From Stratiolaelaps scimitus (taxonomy: Eukaryota > Arthropoda > Arachnida > Mesostigmata > Laelapidae), in contig JABWDB010000021.1 of assembly GCA_019614645.1 (NCBI GenBank), positions 992,001 to 1,056,000 of the forward strand: 64,000 nucleotides of DNA, read 5' to 3'. The translations under genes were made by a program, and so were the position numbers. Within the stretch, counting starts at the first letter, position 1. The number at the start of each line of letters is the position of its first letter. Under the pieces are notes generated by a model. It ran no database searches. It saw nothing but the letters and a program-made list of their open reading frames with translations, and had not been told where the DNA came from. Positions 47,056 to 59,440 of the stretch are shown here, in pieces.

Positions 47056-48290
47056 GTGAACTGTTTATATTTAATGGAAAATAACTATGTAATGAATGAA
47101 TGGAGAGATGGGATCAGGGCCATCGTTCCTAGTCCATCAGACGACTACGCGATCCCGCTCTACATCTCAAGACAGGCGTTAAACCAGATCCCATCACGTT
47201 TGTCGCCCGTGACGTGGATCATAGTACTACTATCCATAGCTTATTATGTTGAAGCAGCTCATCATGGCCACTCTACAGGAGAATTTGGTGAAGATCGATG
47301 ACGGAGTGTTCCCTGTGCCACCCTTCGCTCAAACTATTGTCGTTACTGCTAAGCGATCTCCAGACCCGAGTAAAGGGCACGACTGGCCATGTGAAGATGC
47401 TGCAATACGCAAACAACCTTGTTATTTTTGGTAAGAGTTACTTTCATGCTCAGCAAGCACTTGCGAGGTTATCCGGCTACGTTAAAGAAGTTGGACTGAC
47501 GACTAATATAGACAAGACAGAAGCCATGAAGTTTTCACCGAGGGGTGTACGCATCGCCGCGTCCGATCCGCTGACAGGTAGAAATACCCTGAAGTTCGTC
47601 TATAGCTTCAAGTACCGGAGTGTGATTAGGCCGACACATGGTCGCCCCTTCACTGAACACATAATGGGCCGAACACGACGAGCGGTGGCAGCGAGCGTCG
47701 GAATACGATCGCCGTCGAAGCTTTCTATGCAGACCACGCTGAACTTGGTCTAGATCGAAATTGTGCCCGTTACCTCCAACGGGCTCGAAGTTACTTGGGA
47801 ACAATTCTCGCCCGTACCGCTCGAGCAGCTGGATCGAGTGGAACCTGCATTTCTGAAACGCGTTATGGGTATATACTGTTCGGCACGAAATAGATTAGTC
47901 TACCTACTTGGTCACACTCCCTTATTCGTTGCAGATATGAGGCGTCGTTTTAAGCACCACTGACGCCAGCTTACTCAGAGTTCATTGGGATGTGGAAAAA
48001 AAATGGCAGATATTAACCCGGAATTTTACAACACTAATGCGATAACTAATTAGAGGGAGAACTCAGAACGAACCGAGGCATTCAAACTCGTTATGAGCAA
48101 TTCACGGTTTTCATCAGGTTATGTATGGGACAGAGGGCTACCACGAGCCCAACTCGAACTGTTTACTATGTGGATACTGCAATAATGTTTGCGCCAGATA
48201 TCACGTTGGTGAATACATTCGATCAATCTCATTCATCCAGATGGTCGGCCGACAAACCTAAACCTTTTTTATTCTTAGATGTACATGTAT
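47056..48290 (+). pseudogene. Remnant of a second LINE reverse transcriptase
   Basis: Around 47,400 the frame reads MLQYANNLVIFGKSYF, a mutated Y-A-D-D box (A-N-N). It continues ALARLSGYVKEVGLTTNIDK and TEAMKFSPRG, the helix and K-T-x-x-M-x-F segment that follows the catalytic site, then FVYSFKYRSVI (the F-x-Y-L-G primer-grip-like region) and GRTRRAVAASVGI up to 47753. A shifted frame at 47763-47963 gives ELDRVEP-type sequence: LDRVEPAFLKRVMG and ARNRLVYLLGHTPLFVADM. Near 48,150 a Cys-x2-Cys..His stretch (NCLLCGYCNN) may be the C-terminal zinc knuckle. Catalytic Asp residues are lost and frames are broken, so it is dead. Its sequence differs from the fossil in the tandem units. Confidence 0.8.
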
Positions 48291-51200
48291 GTATGTGCTC
48301 TTCTAACAGGGCCTGACCCATTCACATTTTACTGTATTTACCATGTACCATTTTACTTGGTACCTACCGATATGTGTTATCAACCGGACCTGACTGTTCC
48401 ATATACGGCACACAGTAACCTGTAGACCGTGATCGTATAACTATTCTATATTCGTTGTGTAATGTTCATGAGCATGTTCGGTCAGATGAACATACTGCGA
48501 ATTGTGAAAGCATGAAATGTATTATCCTTTGCAGAGACAGTAATAGATAGCGTTAACTTTACTATATCTGTTTTAACTCTGGTCAGCTGACTATAGAAAA
48601 AACTTCTCATTAGCGGTGGTGGCATTCTCTGATCGATCTAAAACGGAATCCCATCACCAAAAATTGCATACCAGACCTGCCTGTAGACGAGCTGGGAAAT
48701 AGTTGGGACTCGACCTTATTTTAAACTAATACGGTTTTAGTTGCTGGCTAATATAGCTGTTGAAATTCAGGCGGCGCTATTCCAGTATTTTAATGCTTGT
48801 GATGAAAAGCCAAATGATCCCGTGTACTGGAAAATGATGGTCATGAAATGATGTGATGCTTCATTGATGGCGACGTGGCGGCTACTCCGTTTCTGGTAGA
48901 CCGAGCTTCGATTTGGTTAAAATTTTTGTGGGCCAGTCATGCATACCCCTTTGATTCACGTATATAGAACCGGCCAACGCAGATGGAAAGTTGTCGTCCG
49001 TAACACAGAAAAATTATAAAAGTTAGAAACATAAAGAGATATGTGAATAAAAGGTATCTCTACTTCTTTCGAAGAGTGAAGTGGAGTGGTGGAGTTGTGC
49101 AAGCGGCGAAGGTGGAGGTTTGAGCATTTTATTTCGATTGATTTAGTCTAAAGAGCGCACCCAGTCATATCAAAGGCATTGGAACATGATAAATCCTTCA
49201 AGATATTTTCTACATGCAGTTGACCTTGTGTCATTAAAACAGATAGAAAAAATACCTGATGTTCTTGGGGCTTAATCAGCAATAAAGTTTATTACATATA
49301 ATACCTGCTGAAGTATCTCACCGCACTGATCTGATAGATGGTATCAGGAATCTTTTATCCGAGCTGTCACATTATATATAAACATTTAACACAGCTAGAG
49401 ATATAGTATGTCTTATGTACGGTATAAGTGCAGCGTACTGCGTTCGTTCACACGTCCGCCCGGCCGGAGTATCATATAACGAAATATCAAGCCGCCGCCG
49501 CCGCCATCATGAACTCTTTTACGCGAGGTACGTTATCCTAGCCAGAGTCCATAGCGGATCTTCTTTGCATTTCTTCCTGGAACCCAGTTTGGTTGCCCAG
49601 AGGGCGTCTAGAGTATTTGCTTTTATGTCGTTTATATTTATACGACGGGAAGAACGTGTTTGCGATGTTTTCATGTTGCTGTGAAACGCTTCAAACCTTT
49701 AAGGTGCTTACGCTTTGAGCCTGTCTATGTTATTATATATATATATCATATTAAAGTAAGGCCATGCAAACACGTAAGGACTATTCATGCAAACGTAGTA
49801 GTGTCCTTTGGTATGTATTATATAATCGATCGTGGCCGGGGATATTCGTTTTTTTTATGGTACCCGTGGAAAGTACCTCCTTTCCCTTTTCTCAACAATT
49901 ACTTTTGTTACATCCGAACTTTATTTGATATCTTCATATGGATCTGTGCTGCTCTTGTAGTTTTATCAAAAACAATTAAAAACATCAACTCATTTCATAT
50001 GTCGGCCTGTTTTTCTTTAAATTCAACACTAATCAATCCCTAGAGGTGAGCACGATACTGACTGATTTGGACTGGAGTGGTGTTTAGTTTCTCTTGACTA
50101 AAATGACAATCACAACAACGCTGACAGGAACCAGGACAACTGTTCGTGCTGTCTGTTGATATCGTTTCACCCGTGCCATGTTGTCGTGTCTACTTCTAAT
50201 CGGTATAACTAGTATCAACATTGTCGCCATCGGTTACTACTTATATATATATATATATAGCAAACGGGAAAAGTTTGTTTTACGATTACACCGAACACGG
50301 CACTAGTCGCCCAATTCGCTGAGACGTCCTTTCACGCCACTGTCACATCACCCGCAGAAGCTGCCCTAGTATCCAACAGTGTGGCTGTCTGTGTTGCTTT
50401 ACTGTTGTTGTTGTTGTCGATGCTGCTGTTGTTTTCTGGTTAAACTACTGTTGGTGATGTTTGTTGTATAGATTTGCGACAGATGGGTCGAATTTTTCTG
50501 ATGCCATTTTCCAATGTCTCCGTCTGACTTTGTCGCAGCTGCGCAGTCCGACATTGTCAGGCGTCGGTTGTCTTCACGTTGCCTGTCTATCCATCTGCTC
50601 ATACTGTGTCTCAGCTGTTACAATGTGCGGCGGTATAGGGGAATGTCCGTCTGAGCCAAGTGGCAAAAGCCAGGGAGGTTAGTCTTATATAATAGGCTGT
50701 AAATGAAACTAACGAAACAAATGGGGCTTTAAAAATGAAGTGCTGTCAATCGAGTGTCACCGCTTCAAGGGTCCATTGGTCTTCGCAAGAAACGATCCCG
50801 TTATTGTGACGTGATTCGACGATATTGTGACAGATTTCGGTTGATGCTGTAACTACACGTATCCCGGACAATTTGAACGTTAGACAACGTTTAACACTTC
50901 GGAAAAACGTCATTCGGCCATTCTATGTATTTCCAACTCCGGGAGTATCCTTGTTTCACAGGCTGACCCGTTACCTTGGTACAAGAGAATAATTATTTTA
51001 AAGCTCATTTGTCCATCTTGAAGGCAGTTCAGAGAACTTCTGACACTGACTTGAATATCGACGTATTCTGTACATCGTGCTGAAGGTTACCAACATTCGC
51101 AAGTGTTGCTACAATAACAAAGTGATTTAGTATTATATATATATATTCATATGTGGGAAAAGTATCCTAAAATTAGCAATGAAATTTATTTATGTAAATA

Positions 51201-53850
51201 CAAGATTCATCCGCGTGATGAAAAACGTTTTAATCAGTTTCAATTTTGTACGATAACTCGTTTATAGGAAAATTCAATCAGGTCATATGGTTGGCGATTG
51301 CTTATAGATAAGGCTCTAGTGTAATATGTATGATGTATAAAATTTCTTGTAATGCCGTTAGTCGAAGAGCTTTGTTCGTTCACGGCTGGCCCACCTGGGC
51401 GTATGCCAGACGTATTACGTTATGAACGGTGCTCAATTACGAGATAACAGAAGGAGAGAAAACATATTTAAGCCACATCGTGTTCGCGGACCACAGAATA
51501 TATAAACGTCAGTATATATATATATATATATATATATAGATATATGTTTCAGGCACGCAGAAACTTCGTTCGTGAAATAGAGATCCATACGCGAAGTGCT
51601 CAAAATCGATTATAGACTGAAGAACAACTAAAATACGATCGGAATATTGTGAATGGAAAACGTTGGATTGTATAGATGTAAATGTAGACGAAGTATAATT
51701 AAGTATTTAATCCTGACTTCTTCACGCTGTTCCAATGCTCAGATCAATTCCAATGAGATGGCAAACTAATCTCCCGGGCAACTGAATCTAGTACGGTATA
51801 CAAACCAAGATGTAGTTAAAGATGTAGTTAAAATCATATAACTACACTAATTGCTATTAATTACCTTATATTATTGGTACGATTTCATAAGTAGATCAGT
51901 TCTAATACATTTGAAACTCAATTAAAAGTATATTTGTATAGCTGCGAGCGTAATTGGCTTGCAATCAATCGAATTAAACTCTGAAGATAAATATCTGATC
52001 AGAGCTTCTTATGGCCGTATTATATTCAAAGGAATCAAAGGAAAGTCAAGAATCAAAAGGACTTGTAACTGAAAGTTTTTAGAGATCTTAGCTCTTGTGG
52101 ACAAATAGGCTTGAAGGGAAATAGTAAAAATGATCTCCTTCTTTGGTATCATATATATATTTGTGGACAGCTATTGCACAGTCGTTTCTTTCAAATCGAG
52201 TCAACAATATGGTGAATAGGAACGATACAGATCTCAAGTTCTTCAAATCCGTTATGATCCATAGTCGCCCTTTTTTATGCTATAGATAGACAGATCGACG
52301 GACACACACAAAAAAACATCCACTTACTTAAACTCAGTTATCAGAGTTATCAGAGATTTATTAGCAGAGGTGTTAGTGTCGTCAGAGTGACCCACGCAAA
52401 CAACTAAATATTAACTACTCGCCATCGCTTACGAATACGACGAAGCCATTTTTCTCTTTCGCTTTTTCAATTCTTTCCTGCCCTTTTCCTTTTTCTATCC
52501 GTTGTTGTCTTTCGATATCCTGGAAACACTCGTGTAATACAGGCGCTTCTCGTAGTTCTCCCATGGTCGTGGCAGGGAGTACGATTCGTCCTATAGCTTT
52601 CTATGGTGACTCACTCTTTTATATAACGAGTCTATTTTTTGCAATCGAAACAGAGTGATACTTTTAACAGCAACCTTGTGCCAATTTCAAACGAAGCTTG
52701 GCAGACTCGCTAATAGCTTGGCTGTGGCTGTCGGTGAATCGCCAGCAGGTCGGTGAGGGCTATACGATCTAGAGTTGAACAGTAACGCTATTTTAAAAAG
52801 AGCCATCTAAGATTGAGTATGGATGATCGTAACACACCCACGTTCCTCTTGAGTTCGCCTTCCGTACCATTCGTCTTCAAACATTCATCAAAGCGAAGAA
52901 GCCGTTCGTGCGTTCTCTAATCGAAGCAACTTCTCCTTGGTATCACCAGTTGACTAAGCTCTAGTAACTTTGTTGGTTGGACCGTTTGTGGCACATAAGC
53001 TCCTCAGTGATATTATTGTCATTATTGTTGTTACAAACAACGACTTATTTGGCTGAATACTCATCAACGATTTGATTTTCCCTGAATTGAGATTGTCTCA
53101 TATTCAAAGGGGTTTTGTATACCATTCAACACAATGTAATGTAATCTAACTTATTTAACAATATTAATAAAACTAGATAAGACGTAATAGAAGTGTTACT
53201 CGATAAAGAAAAAAACCTAGACCAAACTCTTACACGTTTTGTAGGTGACAAAAGCACTAGGTGCATAAATCAGAGCGACACTCACCTGTTTAAAATGTCA
53301 TTATTCATTACTCTGTAACTGTTATTGCCACTACCCCTTCCGCCCTTGAGTTGTATCCGAGTAATCGAGCTTAGTGCGTACCTTAATAAATAAAATTGAA
53401 CACAGGATCCAATCGGTGATTATCTATTTATCGGGTCAATCCAATTATTAGTTCCTGCCTTCGCTCATCTCCACCAGCGACAGAGTTTTGGACAGAGGCA
53501 TAGGTAGGCGTTCGGCTGTGGAATCACACGGCATCGTCCCGTACTTGTGCTCGACCAGACGTTAGAATTTACGAATGAAGGCCAAATACTATATCGTTGA
53601 TGATTAGTAATGAAGGCGTTTTCACTTGGCTCATTTTACTTGCTTGCAAAGCAGGCTTGTCTATTATAGTCTTGTCGCCAACGTCCAAGAGAGCTTGTCG
53701 TAACAACCACTGTAACAACACCAGCCAAGTTACTCGCTCATGTCAACGCTGGAGGAAGTTTTGGGCGCGCCCCAACATCTAAGCAAGAGTTGCTGTAGAC
53801 AACATGTTGTCACCAAACGATTTAGTTGCGATTGTCTATCAGTTAATCGG
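48291..53850. other. Unrecognised intronic DNA
   Basis: Mostly AT-rich, unique-looking sequence. (AT)n tracts at 49,733-49,748, 50,241-50,260, 51,138-51,148 and 51513-51538. Short (TTG)n at 50,402-50,418. Frames at 49415-50043 (+) are hydrophobic and overlap without any domain. I see no exon of the host gene and no nested gene here. Confidence 0.45.
51513..51538. repeat. (AT)n microsatellite
   Basis: About thirteen TA units. Confidence 0.9.
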
Positions 53851-54240
53851 TCGCAGTGGATTGATTTGGTGGAGGAGGTCCTGCAGCAAAAGCAGCAGCA
53901 GCAGTAGCAGCGGCAGAAACACCAAATGGCATTTTACTGCTATGGCTAATATTTAGTCCAGCTGCCCGTTTATTTGCTGTCCGTTAGCCCACCCGTTTCT
54001 TCTCTTCCACTTCTTGTTAGTCTTCAATAGTTGATTATTTCTGGAGTATTTCTGATCCGTTTATTGAGAAGGGAACAAGAGAGACCACCACCACCACGAC
54101 CACCATCACACGATAGCGTTACCCCACAAATAGAGACTACTACTACTATGAACACTATCCGGTCATATTACCCGTTACGAGTAACAACAGAACATAGTTA
54201 TTATTACATGATGTATACATTTATAGCAGTCATACACTCA

Positions 54241-54269
54241 TATATATATATATATATATGTGTGTGTGT
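54241..54269. repeat. (AT)n(GT)n microsatellite
   Basis: Ten TA units followed by TG units. Confidence 0.9.
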
Positions 54270-57200
54270 TTGGTGTATACATGCAGCATGTATATATTGT
54301 GTATGTGACTGTATGTGTGTCGCAAATATCTATTGTACTATCTATCTATCGATCTATAAGGCTTTGGCTATCGCACACTCTACGGTTAGACACATTCTCC
54401 CGCTTCTCCATTCTGCTATAATAGTAGTAGTAGTAGTCACCCGTCGCAGTTGCTGCGGTAACAGCAGCTTCCTGTAGAGAAACTATCGGTGGACTATCGG
54501 CGACGTCAGAGACACCAACACTGGTGCGATCATATCGTACAGCATCGCTACCACCGCTATGACCATGCTTATTGCCTGTTGTCCTTGCATCAGAATCTGC
54601 ATCATCTGTGCGACGGCTTCACAGAACACACACCGAACAGAAGCTGCCATTGCACAGGACATACCAGCGAAACCAACCCCCGCCCCAACCCCCAGTAGAA
54701 GAACGCGAAGTGAAGAAAGAGAGATATCGCGAGAATCGTTGCGGCGGACGACATCGGCAGCGCGGTGACGGTGGCGGGCGGCGGTGACGGCAGCAGCTGT
54801 CACGACGACAAGTTTTAGCATCGGATGCGGGCGTTGGGAGCCACTCCACGCAAGGGTAGATTTGGGGGTGGCGCCGCGATATTGTCTCTTCTCTCTGCTC
54901 ATGCGACGATCGTAGATAGCGCCGGCTGAAGGTCCCGTCTTGACTACCACGGCCAGTGGTTCTTGTTGTTGATGTTGTTACTAGTTGACAAAAGCAGATA
55001 AATGGTCAGTGGGCGCCGGATGAGCGCATTGAAACCAATTTCTTCTTCTTCTCCTTCTTGCTAACCCATTGTCTATCTATCGATCTCACGTTGACATCCT
55101 CAGCTCTTCTTTTGGGCCTCACTGGTTGTCTTCTGTCTTATGTATGCCCCCCGTAGCATACAAAATAAATCATAAATAAATAGCCTTTTTGCGATCTTCG
55201 GCGGCTCTCGATAATGCGGTGGAACGCGTAACGTCCGAGCACAAATCGCGTATTTGTGTATTATAAGTGTTGCCTGTATTATAAGAGCGCCCGATTGAAC
55301 GATAACGGTGCGATTCTTTCGAATTAATTTGTTTTGTTTCGATCGCTGGGACATCCACGAGGCGTATGTACCGTGTCTATAGTACCGTTCTGTAGAAATA
55401 ATTGATGATAAAGGTGGGTAGTTTTTATTTGGGCGTGGGCTGCTGTCACAGAATTACTATCAATTCTAACCAGTGCAACCATCGTACACCAGAGGCGAAG
55501 AGACTTTACGAAAATACGCTGCTGCTGCAGAAAATATTCAGGGTTGGCTTTGACAGAGGACAGAATGATATGCCAATGATGATGTGAGGATTGATAATGA
55601 ATCCTACTGGGATAAACTAGAATAACCGTTCGTTTTACAGAATTTTTACGAACCGCCTTCTGTTCAGCCCTTTCTTGAATGCATTCTATCGAGTTATGTG
55701 GTGCTAAAAGCAGGTCTTTTTTCGCTAACATATCGACCTGTCGCAAAGCCGTGCAACTGAAAAACCAAGTGGACATATTACTATTAATGAAGGAGGACTT
55801 AAAATAGGCTAAATATAGATTGATATATATAATATTGAGTAATTTTTTTGTTGTATCAATGATTTTAGAAATCGTGCCTCTGTTCCGTCCGCGACAGCAT
55901 TTCCCTGAGTTCCCCTTCTGCCATTTGAGGTACTTCGTTGTCGTTTTTCGTTTAGTCCCTGGACATTGAAATGAGGATAAAATTCTACCTTTGCAGGAGC
56001 CTCATAGACGGTTTTTAGTTCTCCTTGAATATTTCATGCCTCTCTTTCTTCTTCGTCTTCTATTATTCGCTCTTGTTCCTCCATTTCCCTTTTCACTGTG
56101 ATCCTTAACGAACAGAACTGTCCGCGTATTTGGCACGAATTCGCTATTGGGATACTACTACAGAAAACGACGATTATCGCCTCCATCTCCCCTAACCCCA
56201 GTCTGCTTTGTTTCAAGCCCAGCGCCCCTGGCCGTTCCTGTGTCGGTCGTATTTTAGCTCCTTAAGGGGTTTGCTCTCTTTTCCTTCCTATTTCAGGGAA
56301 GTCCAGAGTACACTTTCTAACGAATTCTACTGTTCGCGCTGTCGCAGGCAGCTTCGTCCTAAGCTGTGAGTTCTACTCCTCTGCGTGCGGCTGCTTTTCT
56401 ATTCTGTTTCTATGCCCCGAGCCTTCTTCAAGATCTGGTCGTTCAGTCACCAGCCGCTCACACTGCTTGGAATCTGCCGTCTCCAGCCGAATAAAGAGAA
56501 ACTGGTGGAGTTCGAGGGCAAGATGAAGCAAACGAACGGGCCTTGAACCACCACCATCCTTTTGTAGGCCGCGTTGCCTCCTCTCCCCCACCCCCAAACT
56601 CGCGTCGGCTCCTGGCTCTGCAGTTGCAGCTGCTGCTGCGTTGCCGAGGGTTCGTAACCGGCGTCCTGTCGTAGCCCTTTCTTTCGTAGTCATCGCGACG
56701 CGTTTGTGTATGATATCTACCCATCACAACCATTATAGCCGGTACCCCCCTCCATGTCGAAACCGGCTGCTTCGTGGCAGCGAAGAATAATAATGTTTGG
56801 TTATCCGATTATGCTATTATGTTGTTGTTATACAGCACGTAGTAATAGTGGCAGTAGTAGTGGTGGTAGTGGCCGTAGTAATAATACGCGTAGCCGGCGG
56901 CGGCTGTGGCACCGCTCGGGTGTATCCCTCATACGTCTCGACTCTCTGCTTTCGCATTCTTCGTCTACTCTGATCCCCTCATTGGTTTTTTTTATGTGAG
57001 ATGCCGACGCAGACTGATCGCAGCCATGGAACTCGTTCATTGAGGCATCGAAAACCCCTACCCACGCGAGCTAAGCACGAAGAGCTGGCCATCAACGAAA
57101 CAGAAGGTGGCAGTCGTGGCTGAATAGGCGTTGAGCGAGTGGCGTAGCTGGTGCTGAGTTAACAGCCACCCACCGAATGGTGCAAAGTAGAAGGGGTACA

Positions 57201-57274
57201 ACAATCAAGATAAACCTTCAAGCGACTATCTATTTATTCCTATCTCTTCACCCTCTCTCTCTCTTTCTCTCACC

Positions 57275-57277
<3 letters not shown>

Positions 57278-57308
<31 letters not shown>
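57278..57308. repeat. (AT)n microsatellite
   Basis: About fifteen AT units after a CT-rich run. Confidence 0.9.
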
Positions 57309-57310
<2 letters not shown>

Positions 57311-58062
57311 CATTTTTGTCACTCACAGAACCGTTATTTTACTGCTTTATCTTTGCTTTGTTATGACTCTTCCTGATGTTTTTGTTTGTCATCGTCGTCG
57401 TCCCTGTTGTTGTTGTTCATGGTGTCCACAGTCGACTCCCTGTGTCGCGAGTCCAACTCACATAGGAACTAATATCGTTGTTGTCATTTGCGTTGTTTTC
57501 TTGTTGCGGTTGCTATTATTGCAATAATTGTTATTTTGCCCTGCTTAGTTTTAGTAAAACTGAAGAGAAACTAGGATCTAGGAGTAGGTTGAAGGCGATC
57601 CATTTGAAGTGGAGTCAAAGTAATGAAGCGCAGTTATATTAACCCCTTACTCGCACTTGCAGAACTCATTTACATTTATGCTCACTTGGATATTCCAAAA
57701 AACTACAACTCCTGCTGCTGCCATTGTTAGTGCCTCTTAATCGGATAACTATAAAAAGGAAATAACAAGTCTACGCCCATGGGCTCACATAAGTATGTAT
57801 AAGTTGTACAACACAGAGGAGAGCAATTAGGGCTAGCTATTATGGTCGGGGCGCAATATTACTTTTAGATAGGTACGCGAATATATTGCCGTATATCGCT
57901 GCCGTTTGTTGAACATTCTCATTCTGTTCCACAAACCAAAAATGGTCCATTACGATGTAATCGTTTTGGTTCGCCACCACAAGTAGGAGCCGGCTTCGAT
58001 TTAGCAGCTTTTAGATGAATTCAAATGTACTATATGTGTACCTGATTCAACAACGTGTCATC

Positions 58063-58083
58063 ATATATATATATATATATATA
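58063..58083. repeat. (AT)n microsatellite
   Basis: About ten AT units. Confidence 0.9.
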
Positions 58084-59167
58084 GTGTATCTGTCGCAAAT
58101 TTATATATAATCGTTTGAAATTCATGGTAGTCCTGTTTTTGCGATTTCGGTCGGCCCTCGATGGCTAACGTTATTTCTTCCCGTACCACTTTTGTGTCCT
58201 CTTGTTCATAGGCTGTCACTGAGTTAAATAATGAAGAACACCAACAGTTCCATAAAACAGAATGTGCGATTGGGTGTGGCAGGTGGCGTTATTTTAGAAT
58301 ACGTTATCTATCTGGGGTTGTTACGTGATTGTGGTCAACAGCAACAATACACCGAATGGGATAAGTTTGTCAGCAGTGTTCAACCACTTTGAGCGATGGT
58401 CAAGCAGCATCCTCAATCTCTCTTCCTCCATTTGCCTTTCTCCTCGACCAGCAGCAGAGTTATGGTCCTGTCCATACATATTTCGTAGCTGAATGCATCA
58501 GATCTGAACAGACTTTGCGCACTATAGTTCCAGCACCTCGGCAGTTTTGGCTTTCACTACCCTATATATATATATCATATACACTCGTCTATGAAATACC
58601 AGGCGTTGTTCTATGGCGTGCCAGCCAACTGCAGAGTCGTCCATCCGTTCGTTGTGTGGACGAGTATCACTCGTCTCATCTAGACGGAGATACCCGACGC
58701 TTTTTCCCTGTGCTTACACAATATGTAGTACATAGTGTACCAGTGAAGCCCCCGCCCCGTCTAGTGAGCAAGCGGGATGTATGATCCACTGAATAGGGCT
58801 TCATCCAGGCCACCGCACTCGCCGGATGGCGTTTTTTAATGTTTTTTTGTCTACACGAGTTGTTGGGGAGGCGTCGGATGCTTCATGCTACAACAAAGCG
58901 TGTTTGCTTATACCACTATTGTGTGTAAATGCGGCGTTAAAGCTACAGCCCATAAAGGTTGCCCCCGCTGCTTTGCGTTAGTAGTCGACCGACGAACCAT
59001 GAGGAGTAGAATGCGGATCGGGTTGTTGTTGCTGTTGTTGTCGCTGCTGGCACGAAGTACAACTAGTGTTGCTGTTGTCGTTGTTGCGGTCATCATCGTT
59101 TTTGGTCATAATAAAATGTATTATGAGCGTTACATTTATTATCTCATTCTCCCCATCCCCCACCTCC

Positions 59168-59234
59168 CACACCACCACCACCCCTCATCATAATCATCAT
59201 CATCATCAGCAGCAGCAGCAGCAACAGCATCATC
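59168..59234. repeat. Compound (CAC)n(CAT)n(CAG)n repeat
   Basis: Runs of CAC, then CAT, then CAG triplets, ending CAACAGCATCATC. Confidence 0.85.
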
Positions 59235-59440
59235 TGTTACCGTTGAGTGCGCCGGATCATCTCTGTAGGCAAGGGACAGCTGCACGAATCGACACAAAGA
59301 GACATGCGCTCAGAGATCAGAGCAGACGCTGAGCCTAGCCAAACCACATTCAGAGCGCAAGATAATTTTTATAAAGTAACTAATTACATGATCGTGCTGA
59401 TGACAGTGTCCAAAAATAACTCATTTAATACTGAGTAATT

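Larger units (their letters stand above)
53851..59440. other. GC-richer, trinucleotide-repeat-rich domain in the giant intron
   Basis: This stretch differs in composition from its neighbours and resembles 1-8.5 kb. It contains many CAG/CTG, TTG, GTA and CAT runs (53,890-53,925, 54,419-54,435, 56,625-56,640, 56,840-56,880, 57,400-57,420, 59,020-59,235). Long overlapping frames on both strands (for example 54483-54950 minus and 56373-56693 minus) are low-complexity and carry no domain. A frame at 58999-59193 starts with a hydrophobic Leu run that comes from (TTG)n and is not a trusted signal peptide. It may be an enhancer or internal promoter area of the host gene; that is inference from composition only. 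Confidence 0.4.

Noticed and set aside
54483..54950. 155-codon minus frame with hydrophobic segments
   Set aside because: It lies in a triplet-repeat GC-rich patch with other frames open on both strands, and no family is recognised.
55324..55776. 150-codon minus-strand frame
   Set aside because: No domain, no splice or promoter context, composition like neighbouring non-coding DNA.
58999..59193. Secreted protein starting MRSRMRIG with a Leu-rich run
   Set aside because: The hydrophobic stretch is produced by TTG/CTG triplet repeats and the rest is a His/Pro-rich repeat.
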